Shown here: one piece after another, positions 34,197 through 44,241 of the stretch | How positions within the stretch are numbered: the first letter of the stretch is position 1 | Layout of the letters: the number at the start of each line of letters is the position of its first letter | NCBI GenBank assembly: GCA_964411985.1 | Contig: CAYPNF010000013.1 | Span: 1-64,000 of the forward strand | DNA: 64,000 bases | Source: CAYPNF01 sp964411985 | GTDB lineage: Bacteria; Verrucomicrobiota; Verrucomicrobiia; Limisphaerales; J093 | Direction: 5' to 3' | Position numbers and translations under genes: made by a program | Notes under the pieces: generated by a model | What the model was told of the DNA's origin: nothing | What the model saw: the letters and a program-made list of their open reading frames with translations, nothing else | Database searches by the model: none

Positions 34197-37100
34197 TCAA
34201 TCCACTTCCACCGGCCGGCCGAAACGCAGGTAAAGCGCCGGGACGACAATCATGTTCAACAGCATCGAAGTCAGGAGGCCAAACAGGATGACTATGGCCA
34301 TCGGCGTCTGAATCTCGCTGCCTGGTTTGTGCCCGCCGAGCGCCAGCGGAATGAGCGCCAGCCCGGCCGCCAGCGCGGTCATGAGAATGGGCGCCAGCCG
34401 CTCCATCGCTCCTTGGAACACGGCCTCGCGAAAGTCCGTCACTCCTTCGTGTTCTTCCAGATACTTGATGTGCGACACGAGCATGATGCCATTGCGCGTG
34501 GCGATGCCGAAAACCGTGATGAAGCCGATGAGCGAAGCCACGCTCAACACGCCGCCCGAGACGAAGACCCCCACCACGCCGCCGATGAGCGCCAGCGGCA
34601 AGTTGATCATAATGAGCGCCGCGTCGCGCGCCGAACCAAAGGCCAGGTGCAGCAGAAAACCAATGCCAACAACCACTGCGATTCCCAGCCATGCGATGAT
34701 TCGGCCCGCTTCCGCGGCGCTCTCGAACTGCCCACCATAATCCACCCGGTAGCCTGGCATCCCGGACACGAGGGGATCCACCACCTTCTTGCATTCGTTC
34801 ACTACCGAAGTCACGTCGCTGCCAGCCACATTGCACATGACCACGATCTTCCTCTCCACCTGCTCGCGACTGATATAGTTCGGACCGGTTTCCTTCCGGA
34901 TGTCCGCCAGACTCTTCAGTGGGACCCTTGCGCCGGCGGAAGTCGCAATCGGCAGTTCCCCGATGTCCTCAGTGCTCCAACCCTTCGAGTCGGCCAGGCG
35001 AACCACAAGATCGAACGAGTTGCGGCCCTCCAGGACCCGCGAAACGGTCACACCTTTGATGGCAGCTTCCATGGTTTGCGCGACCTCTCGCACAGTCAAG
35101 CCATGCCGGGCAATGGCGTTGCGGTCGAAGTGGGCGCGCAGGATGGGCACATCGGTCTGCTGTTCGATCGACAAATCCACCACCCCCGGTACACCTTCCA
35201 TCTCCTTGCGAGCACGACTGGCGAGCAAACGCAGTTGATACAGGTTCTCCCCGAAGATCTTCACCGCCACGTTGGCGCGAGTGCCGGAAAGCATATGGTC
35301 AATACGATGAGAAATGGGCTGTCCGATCACGATATTCATGCCGGGAATCAACGAGAAGTCACGCCGCAAGGCTTCCAGAAACTCCTTCTTGGTCCGCTTC
35401 TGCATCTTCAAGGACACGTCGATCTCCGATGACTCCACACCCTGGGCATGCTCATCCAACTCAGCCCGACCCTGCCGCCGTGCCACGCCGATGACCTCTG
35501 GATGAGAGAGCAGCGTGCTCTCAATCACCTTGCCATATTCGTTGGATTGCTCCAGCGAGGTACCGGGGAGGGTGACCGCACTCAAAGTCAGCGTGCCCTC
35601 ATTGAACTCAGGCAGGAACGAGCGGCCCATGAAGAAAGTGGACCCTAAGGCCAGAACAAGGGCGATAGCGGCTGGCACAGTCACCCACCATGGGTGCGCC
35701 AGTACTGGCGTCAACAGTTTCGCGTAGTGGGATTTGAGCCAGACGACCACCTTCGGCTCCGCCCCTTCCAGCACCGCTCGGCTGCGCGGCAGCAGCAGAT
35801 GGCAGAGGACGGGCGAGACGGTTAACGCCACCAGCAAGGAAGCGCCTAACGATACGATATAGGCTAGACCGAGCGGTTTGAGCAAGCGGCCTTCTACGCC
35901 GCTTAAGAAGAAGATCGGCAGAAATACGAGCGCGATGATCAGCGTGGCGAACACGATGGACTTCTGAATCTCGGTACTGGCGTCGAAGATGACCTGCATG
36001 GTTTTCTTGCGCTTTTCCTCCGGTTGCACACTGTTGACGCGCAAGCGGCGGAACACGTTTTCCACCAGGATTACCGCATCGTCCACGAGCGCCCCGATGG
36101 CGATAGCCATGCCACCCAGGGTCATCGTGTTGATGGTCGCTCCGAAGGATTTCATCACCAGAATCGTCGCCAGCAGGGAGAGCGGTATGGCAGTCAGGGT
36201 GATGAACGTCGCTCGGACATTTGCCAGGAAGAGCAGAACGATCGCCACCACCAAGAGGCCTCCGTCGCGTAGCGCGGCCATGACGTTGCGAATGGCAATC
36301 TCAATAAAGTCCGCCTGCCGGAAGATGCGCCTGTCAATCTGCATTCCGACCGGCAGTTTGGAGGCAATGTCATCCAGCACGGCATCCAGTTCCTTGGTCA
36401 GCAAGAGCGTGTTCGCACCAGGCTGCTTCTGGATGCCCAGAATCACTGCTAGCTTCCCTCGTGTGGACCCTTCGCCCCGCTTCGGTTCCTCGCCAATGAC
36501 CACTGAGCCCAGATCCGCAATTTTGGTCGGAATGCCGTTGGTGGCGGTAACCACCGTTTCCCCAATGTCGTCCAGGGAGCGGACGCGGCCCACTCCGGTG
36601 ACCAACCACTCCTGGCTGCGTTCGTTGATGAATCCAGCCGAGACGTTTTCGTTGCCTTCCGCCAGGGAGCGGGTCACTTGGTTGAGCGACACACCGTGGG
36701 CCTGCAGTTTGGCCGGTGAGAGAACGACCTGGAACTGCTTTACGCCGCCGCCGATGGGCGTGACCTGCGAGACGCCTGGGACAGAAAGAATGCGGCGACG
36801 AATCACGGTATCCGCCGTGGTCCGCAGTTCGATCGGAGTATGGTTCTCGGACGTGAGCGAGATGAACAGAATCTCCCCCATGATGGAGGAGACTGGCGCC
36901 AGCACCGGCCTGGCAACTTCGGGCGGCAACTCTCCCGACGCCACGTTCACTTTCTCACTGACGATCTGCCTGGCCGCATAGATGTCCGTGCCCCATCCAA
37001 ACTCGATCCAGACGATCGAAAGGCCAACGGCTGTGGCTGATCGCACGCGCCGGACGCCCGAGGCTCCGTTCACGGCCGCCTCAATGGGGAAAGTCACCTG

Positions 37101-37289
37101 GCTTTCCACCTCGCTGGGCGCCATACCCTGAGCTTCCGTGATGACGGTTACGGTGGGGGCAGTGAGATCCGGAAACACATCGACCGGCATTCTGATGGCG
37201 GTGTAACCACCCGCCACGAGCAGGAGCACCGCCATCACCAGAATTGCCGCGCGATTCCGCAACGACCAACTAATCAAGGTGTCAATCAT
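34197..37289 (-). CDS. czcA: Heavy-metal efflux RND transporter, CzcA/CusA family
   Basis: Inner-membrane proton-driven pump of 1030 residues, the standard HME-RND size. The start MIDTLISWSLRNRAAIL is typical, and PVDVFPDLTAPTVTVITEA is the family's first periplasmic segment. GALVDDAVILVENVFRRLR near residue 405 is TM4 with the proton-relay acidic residues (CzcA has DGAVVIVEN here). TRNGIMLVSHI near 945 lies in the second repeat. Metal specificity (Co/Zn/Cd versus Cu/Ag) cannot be decided by eye. It sits between the membrane-fusion gene (10-bp gap) and the outer-membrane gene (11-bp gap), giving a complete CzcB-CzcA-CzcC set in transcriptional order. Confidence 0.95.
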   Translation of the reverse strand: MIDTLISWSLRNRAAILVMAVLLLVAGGYTAIRMPVDVFPDLTAPTVTVITEAQGMAPSEVESQVTFPIEAAVNGASGVRRVRSATAVGLSIVWIEFGWGTDIYAARQIVSEKVNVASGELPPEVARPVLAPVSSIMGEILFISLTSENHTPIELRTTADTVIRRRILSVPGVSQVTPIGGGVKQFQVVLSPAKLQAHGVSLNQVTRSLAEGNENVSAGFINERSQEWLVTGVGRVRSLDDIGETVVTATNGIPTKIADLGSVVIGEEPKRGEGSTRGKLAVILGIQKQPGANTLLLTKELDAVLDDIASKLPVGMQIDRRIFRQADFIEIAIRNVMAALRDGGLLVVAIVLLFLANVRATFITLTAIPLSLLATILVMKSFGATINTMTLGGMAIAIGALVDDAVILVENVFRRLRVNSVQPEEKRKKTMQVIFDASTEIQKSIVFATLIIALVFLPIFFLSGVEGRLLKPLGLAYIVSLGASLLVALTVSPVLCHLLLPRSRAVLEGAEPKVVVWLKSHYAKLLTPVLAHPWWVTVPAAIALVLALGSTFFMGRSFLPEFNEGTLTLSAVTLPGTSLEQSNEYGKVIESTLLSHPEVIGVARRQGRAELDEHAQGVESSEIDVSLKMQKRTKKEFLEALRRDFSLIPGMNIVIGQPISHRIDHMLSGTRANVAVKIFGENLYQLRLLASRARKEMEGVPGVVDLSIEQQTDVPILRAHFDRNAIARHGLTVREVAQTMEAAIKGVTVSRVLEGRNSFDLVVRLADSKGWSTEDIGELPIATSAGARVPLKSLADIRKETGPNYISREQVERKIVVMCNVAGSDVTSVVNECKKVVDPLVSGMPGYRVDYGGQFESAAEAGRIIAWLGIAVVVGIGFLLHLAFGSARDAALIMINLPLALIGGVVGVFVSGGVLSVASLIGFITVFGIATRNGIMLVSHIKYLEEHEGVTDFREAVFQGAMERLAPILMTALAAGLALIPLALGGHKPGSEIQTPMAIVILFGLLTSMLLNMIVVPALYLRFGRPVEVD

Positions 37290-37298
37290 GGGTGACTC

Positions 37299-38906
37299 CT
37301 AGTGAACATGGCCGTGCGCCGGGATGGCTGAGGAGACGGAGGCAAGTCGGACTGCATACGCTCCTTTGGTCACCACCCTCTCTCCTTCGGCGATCCCCGA
37401 GAGCACTTGAACCCAGTTGCCATCGCGAATCCCGATCGCGAGGTCGCGCTTCTGGTAGGTCTCACCCCCCACCTGCACAAAAGCAATGGGTCGCCCATCT
37501 TCCTCCACAATCGCGCCGTCCGGGACGGCCAGCGCTTCTTCCACACGCTCGGTTTCCACCAAGAGGTTCACAGACTGTCCCACGCGCAGGCGCTGGTCAG
37601 GATTGGCTATCTCATAAATCAGCGGAACTGTCCTGGTGGCCGCATCCACCTGGATGCCCAGGAAGACAAGCCGCCCTGTACCGTTGCCCGTGATGGGTAG
37701 AAACCGTCCGGCTTCGCCCGGAAGTTCGTAACGCGCCGCCTTGGTTGAACCCAGACGCTGGATACTGGCTTCAGGCACATGCGCTTCGATGAACACCGTG
37801 CTGGCGTCGAGGACCCTGAAAACGGGTTTCTCCCCTGTGATGTATTCGCCAGCCGCCGCGCCCGACTGGTTGATAATGGTCCCGGCGATGGGGGAGCGGA
37901 GCTCGATGGCCAGTGGGCCTACCGCACCGTGTTGAGCGCTCTCGTTGGTGCTGAATTGTCGGTACGCGGCCTGCGCAGCTTGAGCCGCGTCATACTTGGC
38001 TTGAGCGGTCTTCAACACGAACTCCGCATCCTGCAGCTCCCGCCCAGACTTGGCCTCCGCCTTGGCGAGCTTCTCGATCCGCTTGAACGCTAAACCGGCT
38101 TGTTCCAGAGCGAGTTTGGCGCGCACCACTTCCCCTTCTGCTTCGACGAACCTTGCCGCCGCATCCGAGAACGAGGGCAGAAAGAGCGCGAGGACCTGCC
38201 CAGCCTCAACTTTGTCACCCACCAGCGGCATCGACTTGCCAGACGGCAGCGCCAAGCGTCCCGCAACGGGAGGGAGGACTGCGGTCAGAGCCCCCGGACG
38301 TGCCGTGACGATTGCCGACAACCGTAGTTGTTCCACCAGCCTTCGCTTCCCTGCCGGCTCTGTGCCCGACAGAATTTTCCACTGCTGCTCCTTCAGGAAA
38401 CTGATGCCGGCAGGGGGTTCGATCACCTCGGCATGCTCCACGTCGTGCGCATCGGCAAAGACCTTCACTTTAGGGAAGTCAATGGTCTTCTCCCCCTCTT
38501 CGGTCGGTACCACCAAAGCAACGCTCCATTCGCCCGGTTGTGGGAACGTGAGCGAGACTTCATAGATGCCGGCTCGTGTGGGAGTCTTCTCGATCTGCTC
38601 AACGGGGACTTCCTGGCCAAGTTGCAGCCGGTACCGAACCGCTCCCTCCCGCCGGGGTTCCATGGTTTTCAAATCGGTGACGTGGGTCACGAATTTGGTA
38701 GGAGTTCCCGCGACCACCAACCGGTGCTCGGCAAATATCTCATGGCGCTCACCGAAAACGTTGATTTGCGCCGTCTTAGCCTCACCGGTATGGGCATGAT
38801 CGCCGGCGTCTGCGGTCTGTTTCTGACGTGAACATCCGCTGGCCACAAATAGCGCCAGGACCCCGGCCAGGAGGCTTGCGCACCGATTCACTTGATTCAT
38901 CTTCAT
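37299..38906 (-). CDS. czcB: Efflux RND transporter periplasmic adaptor, CzcB/CusB family lipoprotein
   Basis: The 535-residue protein has an N-terminal lipoprotein signal; FVASGC at about residues 20-25 is a lipobox. A His-containing segment (DAGDHAHTGEAKT) and about 150 residues of beta-rich N-terminal extension precede the adaptor core. The core has a barrel-sandwich region (LPPVAGRLALPSGKSMPLVGDKVEAG), a coiled-coil hairpin (about residues 255-330), SPIAGTIINQSGAAAGEYI and IRDGNWVQVLSGIAEGERVV near the end. The extension resembles the metal-binding domain of long CzcB proteins. It links CzcA to CzcC in the periplasm and is the first pump gene of the operon. Confidence 0.92.
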   Translation of the reverse strand: MKMNQVNRCASLLAGVLALFVASGCSRQKQTADAGDHAHTGEAKTAQINVFGERHEIFAEHRLVVAGTPTKFVTHVTDLKTMEPRREGAVRYRLQLGQEVPVEQIEKTPTRAGIYEVSLTFPQPGEWSVALVVPTEEGEKTIDFPKVKVFADAHDVEHAEVIEPPAGISFLKEQQWKILSGTEPAGKRRLVEQLRLSAIVTARPGALTAVLPPVAGRLALPSGKSMPLVGDKVEAGQVLALFLPSFSDAAARFVEAEGEVVRAKLALEQAGLAFKRIEKLAKAEAKSGRELQDAEFVLKTAQAKYDAAQAAQAAYRQFSTNESAQHGAVGPLAIELRSPIAGTIINQSGAAAGEYITGEKPVFRVLDASTVFIEAHVPEASIQRLGSTKAARYELPGEAGRFLPITGNGTGRLVFLGIQVDAATRTVPLIYEIANPDQRLRVGQSVNLLVETERVEEALAVPDGAIVEEDGRPIAFVQVGGETYQKRDLAIGIRDGNWVQVLSGIAEGERVVTKGAYAVRLASVSSAIPAHGHVH

Positions 38907-39045
38907 ATCAACAAAGTTCTGTGTGCGCTCCTTGAAATCACCCAGCAGGGTTGCCGCGGGAGCGCGTAACGCGGCGCTGAAAGGAGGGGAAGGTGTCAGG
39001 GGAGCAGAGGCTCACCCAACGACAAAGACAGTCCAGAAAGGACTC

Positions 39046-39507
39046 TCAGGAAAGGAAGGAAGGCGCGCGAACGGGAAGGGCCGCGCGAAAGATGAATCGC
39101 CAGGAAACAGAAAGTTCCGGGGGTGAAAGGCCAGAGAAGCCAAACAAGTGAGGCTGCGGATGGTCCGCTTCGGGCTCTGCCCATTCCAGGGAGGGCATCA
39201 ACTCCATCTGCCCGATCACCAACCGCTCGGGACTGACTCCCTTGAACTTGTGCTGCATGGCGGGGTGCCGGTGATCGCGATGATCATCGCCATCATGATC
39301 GTCCTCTGCAAAGACCACGTCAGGCGTGGTCGCCCCCAAAGCGTCGAACGGTGCGTCGTCAACGTGCGGCACTTGGTGCAGGTGAATGGGAGTGTAGACA
39401 ATCTGTAGGATGATCAGCAGCGCCAAGCACAAGTGTGATGACGCGCAAGTCTTACGACTCCCGCATCCGTCCCACCGGCCTTGAACCGCTTTACTGATCT
39501 CGTCCAT
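39046..39507 (-). CDS. His/Asp-rich exported or membrane-anchored small protein upstream of the efflux operon
   Basis: The 153-residue protein has one hydrophobic segment (LCLALLIILQIVYTPIHL, about residues 27-45). A downstream acidic and His-rich stretch (DDHDGDDHRDHRHP, about 72-86) could bind divalent metals. The C-terminal part is Pro/Leu/Ser-rich. I do not recognise a family. Its position 139 bp upstream of czcB on the same strand, and its metal-ligand composition, suggest a periplasmic metal-buffering or sensing accessory. Function is inferred only from composition and context. The ATG at 39507 is the first in frame. Confidence 0.6.
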   Translation of the reverse strand: MDEISKAVQGRWDGCGSRKTCASSHLCLALLIILQIVYTPIHLHQVPHVDDAPFDALGATTPDVVFAEDDHDGDDHRDHRHPAMQHKFKGVSPERLVIGQMELMPSLEWAEPEADHPQPHLFGFSGLSPPELSVSWRFIFRAALPVRAPSFLS

Positions 39508-39596
39508 TACCTATGCTTGATGGTCAACTTAATGGCTGCCCGGCAACGTGGCAAACGAATTCCCGTTCACTTCCTCCTGTTTGCCATCGCCGACCG

Positions 39597-40517
39597 TCAG
39601 CTGCGCGGATGAAACCGGCGATGCACCTCCCGCAGACGCTCACCGGCGACGTGGGTATAGATCTCGGTCGTCTGGATGCTGGCGTGGCCCAGGAGCTCCT
39701 GGATCACCCGCAGATCCGCCCCGTGCTCCAGCAGATGGGTCGCAAAACTGTGCCTCAGCATGTGGGGGGTGAGGTTGCGCTCGATCCCCGCCCTCCTCGC
39801 CCGCTGCTTGACGCGCAACCATAGCGTTACCCGCGCAAAAGGGGTGCCACGCTGGGTCAGGAACAAGTTTGCCGGCGACTTAGAGGTAACCAGCTTGGGC
39901 CGTCCGGCGGCAAGGTATCGCTCGATGGCCTCGACCGCAAGGCGCCCCACCGGCACAATTCGCTCCTTATTGCCTTTGCCAATCACCGTGACGAAACCCG
40001 CGTCCAGGTGGAGTTGCTCCAAGCGCAGGTTGCGCAACTCGGACAATCGCAGTCCGGAGGCATACGCCAGCTCCAGCATCGCTTGATCGCACAAATCCGA
40101 TGCATCCGGCTCGGCGGGGAGTTTCAAGAGCGTCTCGATTTCATCGTCGTTTAGCGACTTGGGCAACCGCTTCCAACGCCGAGGAAGGGAGAGGTTTTCG
40201 GCGACATTCAGCGGCAGCAACCGTTCCTTCTCGCAAAAACGATAGAACGCGCGGAGGGCCGCTATCTCCAAGTAGACGCTCTCCTGACTCAGCCGCTTTC
40301 CTCCCGCATCGGCCGGATTCTCGAGCGGACGCTCCCGCTCATGACGTAAGAACGCCATCAGGTGCTCCAAGCTGACCCCATTCCAGCTGGCCAGTCCTGC
40401 TTGCACCGCCCAACTCACGAATCTCCCCAACAGGGCCGCGTAGGTTTTCTCGGTCTGTTCCGACTGCCCGCGTTCATGACGCAGGTACTGCAAAAAATCG
40501 TCCAACAATTCCTGCAT
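39597..40517 (-). CDS. xerC: Tyrosine recombinase XerC/XerD family
   Basis: The 306-residue length is standard for Xer. The N-terminal SAM-like domain starts MQELLDDFLQYLRHERGQSE. Catalytic residues are all visible: Arg157 (SGLRLSEL), Lys181 (GKGNKER), His252 and Arg255 (HMLRHSFATH), His278 (GHASIQTTEIY) and the nucleophile Tyr287. It likely resolves chromosome dimers at a dif site with a partner recombinase; it does not look like a phage or integron integrase. It is 3 bp downstream of the addA-like gene and probably co-transcribed. XerC and XerD cannot be told apart by eye. Confidence 0.92.
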   Translation of the reverse strand: MQELLDDFLQYLRHERGQSEQTEKTYAALLGRFVSWAVQAGLASWNGVSLEHLMAFLRHERERPLENPADAGGKRLSQESVYLEIAALRAFYRFCEKERLLPLNVAENLSLPRRWKRLPKSLNDDEIETLLKLPAEPDASDLCDQAMLELAYASGLRLSELRNLRLEQLHLDAGFVTVIGKGNKERIVPVGRLAVEAIERYLAAGRPKLVTSKSPANLFLTQRGTPFARVTLWLRVKQRARRAGIERNLTPHMLRHSFATHLLEHGADLRVIQELLGHASIQTTEIYTHVAGERLREVHRRFHPRS

Positions 40518-40520
40518 AGC

Positions 40521-43500
40521 TCACCCAGGTGAATGCGACCCCTGGAGATCAACCTCCACTAACTTTCCAGGAGCCAGAAAGTAAAGCCAAGCCTCGGTCA
40601 CCGGTCGGCTATAGACCTTCTCCAATGCCTTGGCGTAGAGTTTCGCCTGCAACGCATACATCTCCGCCCGCTCCACCAGATCAGCTCCTTCCACGTCGTC
40701 GGTCTTGTAGTCCACCACCCAGATCTCGCTTTCGCGGAGGACCGCCAGGTCCACTACCCCCTGGGTGACAACGAAGTCCTCTTCGGGCAGGTCGGGTCGA
40801 ATCGCCGGGCAAAGGGCGTGGATCTCCGGACCGGAAAACCGAACGGTAAAGACCAGTTCGCGGCGAACCTGCTCGGGGTGCGAACGGATTCGCTTCCCGG
40901 GCTTGGAATCCCAGAACCGGGCCAGCGCAGTAAGATCCAAAACGCTACTCTCAGCCAGGCTGATCACCCCCTCGTGCTGAAGCCGAACGACCTCGGCCCG
41001 CAGCGAGGCTAAGCCTCCAGCCGATTCCAGCCGCAGGTGTTCGAGGAATCGATGGTGGATCGACCCTCGTTCGGCAGCGTTGAACGATTCCAGCAGCAGC
41101 ATTTGCGACGGCTCCTTGCCTCGGATCCGGGGTCTCCAAGGGAAACGGAAGAGCGGCTCGCTCTCCCCATCCTCCCCTTCTCTGGAGCGCTGGCGCAGGA
41201 GGCTGGCGGTGGTCTTGGCAGGTTCCGTCGTGGATCGCTTCCAGGGATACTCCCAAACCTGTGGCGGCGGAATCGGCACCTCTTCCGGTAGGGCGGCTTC
41301 ACCGACTCGGGGCAACGTTTCCATACCCTCCGGCTCAGGCAAGCCCCCAAGTTCCCCTCTCCATAGCCGCCAGGAAACCACCTCCGATCCTCCCTCGTCC
41401 TCGGCCAGCCAGGAGTCCTTGCCGGTCAGCAAGGGCATCAAAGCGCCGAGCCAATCCAAGGACGAGGAAGCCCCCACGATTGTGGCCAAAGGAAGAGGAC
41501 TGTTCGCCGGCCCGCCAAATGATCGTTGGGCACGCTCCTCTCCAGCGGTCCCCACAAGGAACAAGTAGTCGCATGCCCGGGTAAAAGCCACGTAGAGCAG
41601 GCGGATCTCCTCACCGAGCGATTCGCATCGTTGCCGTTTCACGGCCAGCCAGTAGGGGAGACTCGGATAGCAGACGTCCTTGCCGGGAGGACTCACCAAG
41701 GGACAAAAGCCATAAGTCTCGTCGAACAAGAGGCGTCCACGCCCTTCCTGGAGGTTGAATTTGCGGCCCAGGTCCGCCACGACCACGATGGGGAATTCCA
41801 GCCCCTTGCTCTGATGAATGCTCATCAGACGGACCGCGTTCTGCGCGGCGGCCGGAGCGGGTTCCAGGTCGAAATCGTGCTCCTGCAAAGCCCCCATATG
41901 CCGCAGGAAACGATATAAACCGTGGCGCTGAAACCGATCGAAGCTTCGCGCCAGTTTCAGCAACCGCTGCACGTTCGCATATCGTTGTTCCCCTCGATCC
42001 AGATCGAGAAGCCAGCCTTCGTATCCCGTCTCATCCAGGATGAGTTCGAGGCACCGGGCCAACTCCAGTTGGCGCGCCCAGGTTCGCCATCGGTGATACT
42101 GGCGCAGAAAAGCATCGACTTTCTCCCAGGCTGAAGCGCGCACGGCGGCCACCTCCGCCGGTTCTTGGCCCACTCCGAGGGAGGACCCCGCCTCCTGAAA
42201 TCTCTGTAGCGCCGCCCAGTACCGTACACCCCGTTGCGCCAAACGGATGAGGACCAACTCGTCCACCGAAAGCCCCACGAAAGGGGAACGCAGCACCGCC
42301 AGGACCGGGATATCCTGCAACGGGTTATCGAAAATCGTCAGCAGGCTCAGCAAATCGCGGATCTCCATGCTGGTGGAGAAGCCGGAGCGCGCTGCAGAGA
42401 GAGGAATGCCCAATTGATGGAACACTTTGGCGTAGGTCTCGGCCCGCGCTCGTGGCGAACGCATCAGAATCACCATGTCACGCCACTCCACCTCCCGTAA
42501 CTGGCTGGACTCCTCATCCCAGATCGGACGCTTCTCTGACTTGAGAGCCTTCAAGCGTCGGCCCACCAAGAGAGCCTCCCGCTCGATCTGATTCCGATCG
42601 ACGGGGGCGGATTCCTCGGCTGCCTCCTCCCGGTCTTCCCCCGCCTCCGCGGTTTCCTTGGTCATGAGCTGCAGGTGCAGTTCGACCCTGGGAACCCGGC
42701 CCTCCAAAGGAGGCGGCTCCGCATGCCGGTGGGAGCGTCCCTCGGGATTGCCAAATCGCAGCTCAGCGTTTCGGTCGTACTCCACCCCGCCCACCTGCCT
42801 CCTCATCAACGCCCGGAACACTGGGTTCACGAAGCGAAGAATCCCCATGTGGCTTCGAAAGTTCTCGCCCAGATAACAAACTTGTCCGGCAGCCCGATCG
42901 TCTCCCCAGGCGGAGATGTAGCCTTGAAACACCTTGGGATCGGCCAACCGAAAGCGATAGATGCTCTGTTTCACGTCCCCCACCAGGAAACGATTGGCTT
43001 GGTCACCGGACCGGCTCAGGGCCCGCAGAATCGCATCTTGAGCGGGGTTGATGTCCTGGTACTCATCCACAAAAACCAGGTCCAAATCCCGTTGGAGGAT
43101 GCGCACCGCCTCCGAAGTGCTGCCGTCTTCCCGTGGGCGCAGCAAACGCAATGCGAACTGCTCCAGATCCTGGAAATCCATCGTCCCCATCTCCTGCTTC
43201 GCTTTCGCGAACGCTGCGCTGAACTCCTTGGCCAGCTCCAGCAGGCTCAGCACCTGCAACCGGGTCCAAGCCCAATCCTGCTGCAACGGATCTTCTCCCT
43301 CCGTCACTTGCGCCAAGCCAAGAAGAAATTCCGACTCCGAGAAAAACTTCTCGAATCCTTTGCGCATCTTCTTGGTGCCATGTGGCCAGATGGAATCATA
43401 CTCTTGAAGCTGGCGGCATATCCCCGCGATTTCGGCCCGGTCACCAGCATTCCCGCATCGGTTCAGCAGTTCTGAGGAACGGACGAGCGCTTCGGCCTCG

Positions 43501-44186
43501 GCTCCGGCCAAAACCGGAAGCCAGTGGGCGCGAAAAACCTGGAAGGCTTCTGCCATCCACGAGATCCAGAGGTCTGCCTTCTCCGCCTCCAACTCACCAC
43601 GCCGCGCCTTGATCCACCTTTCCGGCTCGGGCAGGGTCTGGGTATAGGCATGGAAATGATGCACAAGGGCGCGCACGGGCTCATCTCTACCCCCGCCGAG
43701 AGCCATCACCAGTTCCCGCACTTCTTCGCCCCGGGCGGTTGGACTTTCGTAATGGCCTCGCAAGATGCCATCCAGAATCTCCCGGCCCAATAATCCCGCC
43801 TCCATCTCCTCCATCACCACCACTCCGGGATCCAAATCCAACTCGTGAAAGTGATCCCGAACCAGCCGATAGCAGAAGCTGTGGAGCGTGCCAATGGAGG
43901 CAATCTCGAGGAGCGCCAACTGCTCCCGCAACCAGGAATCTGTCGGCACCCTCTCCAACTCTGCCTCCAACCGGGATCGAATCCTCCGGCGAAGCTCCGC
44001 CGCCGCCGCCTCGGTGAAAGTCACCACCATCATCCGGTCGAGGGAAGTGCGTCCTTCGCTGGACAGAAGCCTCGACAGGATCCTTTCGACCAGTGTGCGG
44101 GTTTTGCCAGCACCGGCCCCCGCCACCACCGCCACGTTGCCAGCAGCCTGGATGGCTCGGGTTTGTTCAGGGGTGAACTGGCTCAT
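40521..44186 (-). CDS. addA: UvrD-like helicase-nuclease, AddA family
   Basis: The 1221-residue protein combines an SF1A helicase with a C-terminal PD-(D/E)XK nuclease, as in AddA of the AddAB double-strand-break resection complex. Visible motifs: Q-motif FTPEQTRAI, Walker A AGAGAGKTRTL (residues 22-32), motif Ia TFTEAAAAELRRRI, motif II VDEYQDINPAQ near 380, motif IV-VI region with SIHQSKGLEFPIVVVADLG and LLYVAFTRACDYLFLVG, and the nuclease core VVDYKTDD near 1170. AddB, normally next door, is not adjacent on either side. Downstream is the Xer recombinase, 3 bp away; upstream, 55 bp away on the same strand, is a chemoreceptor gene. Confidence 0.9.
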   Translation of the reverse strand: MSQFTPEQTRAIQAAGNVAVVAGAGAGKTRTLVERILSRLLSSEGRTSLDRMMVVTFTEAAAAELRRRIRSRLEAELERVPTDSWLREQLALLEIASIGTLHSFCYRLVRDHFHELDLDPGVVVMEEMEAGLLGREILDGILRGHYESPTARGEEVRELVMALGGGRDEPVRALVHHFHAYTQTLPEPERWIKARRGELEAEKADLWISWMAEAFQVFRAHWLPVLAGAEAEALVRSSELLNRCGNAGDRAEIAGICRQLQEYDSIWPHGTKKMRKGFEKFFSESEFLLGLAQVTEGEDPLQQDWAWTRLQVLSLLELAKEFSAAFAKAKQEMGTMDFQDLEQFALRLLRPREDGSTSEAVRILQRDLDLVFVDEYQDINPAQDAILRALSRSGDQANRFLVGDVKQSIYRFRLADPKVFQGYISAWGDDRAAGQVCYLGENFRSHMGILRFVNPVFRALMRRQVGGVEYDRNAELRFGNPEGRSHRHAEPPPLEGRVPRVELHLQLMTKETAEAGEDREEAAEESAPVDRNQIEREALLVGRRLKALKSEKRPIWDEESSQLREVEWRDMVILMRSPRARAETYAKVFHQLGIPLSAARSGFSTSMEIRDLLSLLTIFDNPLQDIPVLAVLRSPFVGLSVDELVLIRLAQRGVRYWAALQRFQEAGSSLGVGQEPAEVAAVRASAWEKVDAFLRQYHRWRTWARQLELARCLELILDETGYEGWLLDLDRGEQRYANVQRLLKLARSFDRFQRHGLYRFLRHMGALQEHDFDLEPAPAAAQNAVRLMSIHQSKGLEFPIVVVADLGRKFNLQEGRGRLLFDETYGFCPLVSPPGKDVCYPSLPYWLAVKRQRCESLGEEIRLLYVAFTRACDYLFLVGTAGEERAQRSFGGPANSPLPLATIVGASSSLDWLGALMPLLTGKDSWLAEDEGGSEVVSWRLWRGELGGLPEPEGMETLPRVGEAALPEEVPIPPPQVWEYPWKRSTTEPAKTTASLLRQRSREGEDGESEPLFRFPWRPRIRGKEPSQMLLLESFNAAERGSIHHRFLEHLRLESAGGLASLRAEVVRLQHEGVISLAESSVLDLTALARFWDSKPGKRIRSHPEQVRRELVFTVRFSGPEIHALCPAIRPDLPEEDFVVTQGVVDLAVLRESEIWVVDYKTDDVEGADLVERAEMYALQAKLYAKALEKVYSRPVTEAWLYFLAPGKLVEVDLQGSHSPG

Positions 44187-44241
44187 GCGAGCTCACCCTG
44201 CCACAACCGGCCCCCCAACCTCAAATTTCAAATTGAAATGA

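Noticed and set aside
34186..34836. Upstream extension of the outer-membrane efflux gene frame
   Set aside because: The extension overlaps czcA on the same strand in another frame and is Arg/Gly-rich noise. The signal peptide starting at 34185 with a GAGGTG upstream marks the real start.
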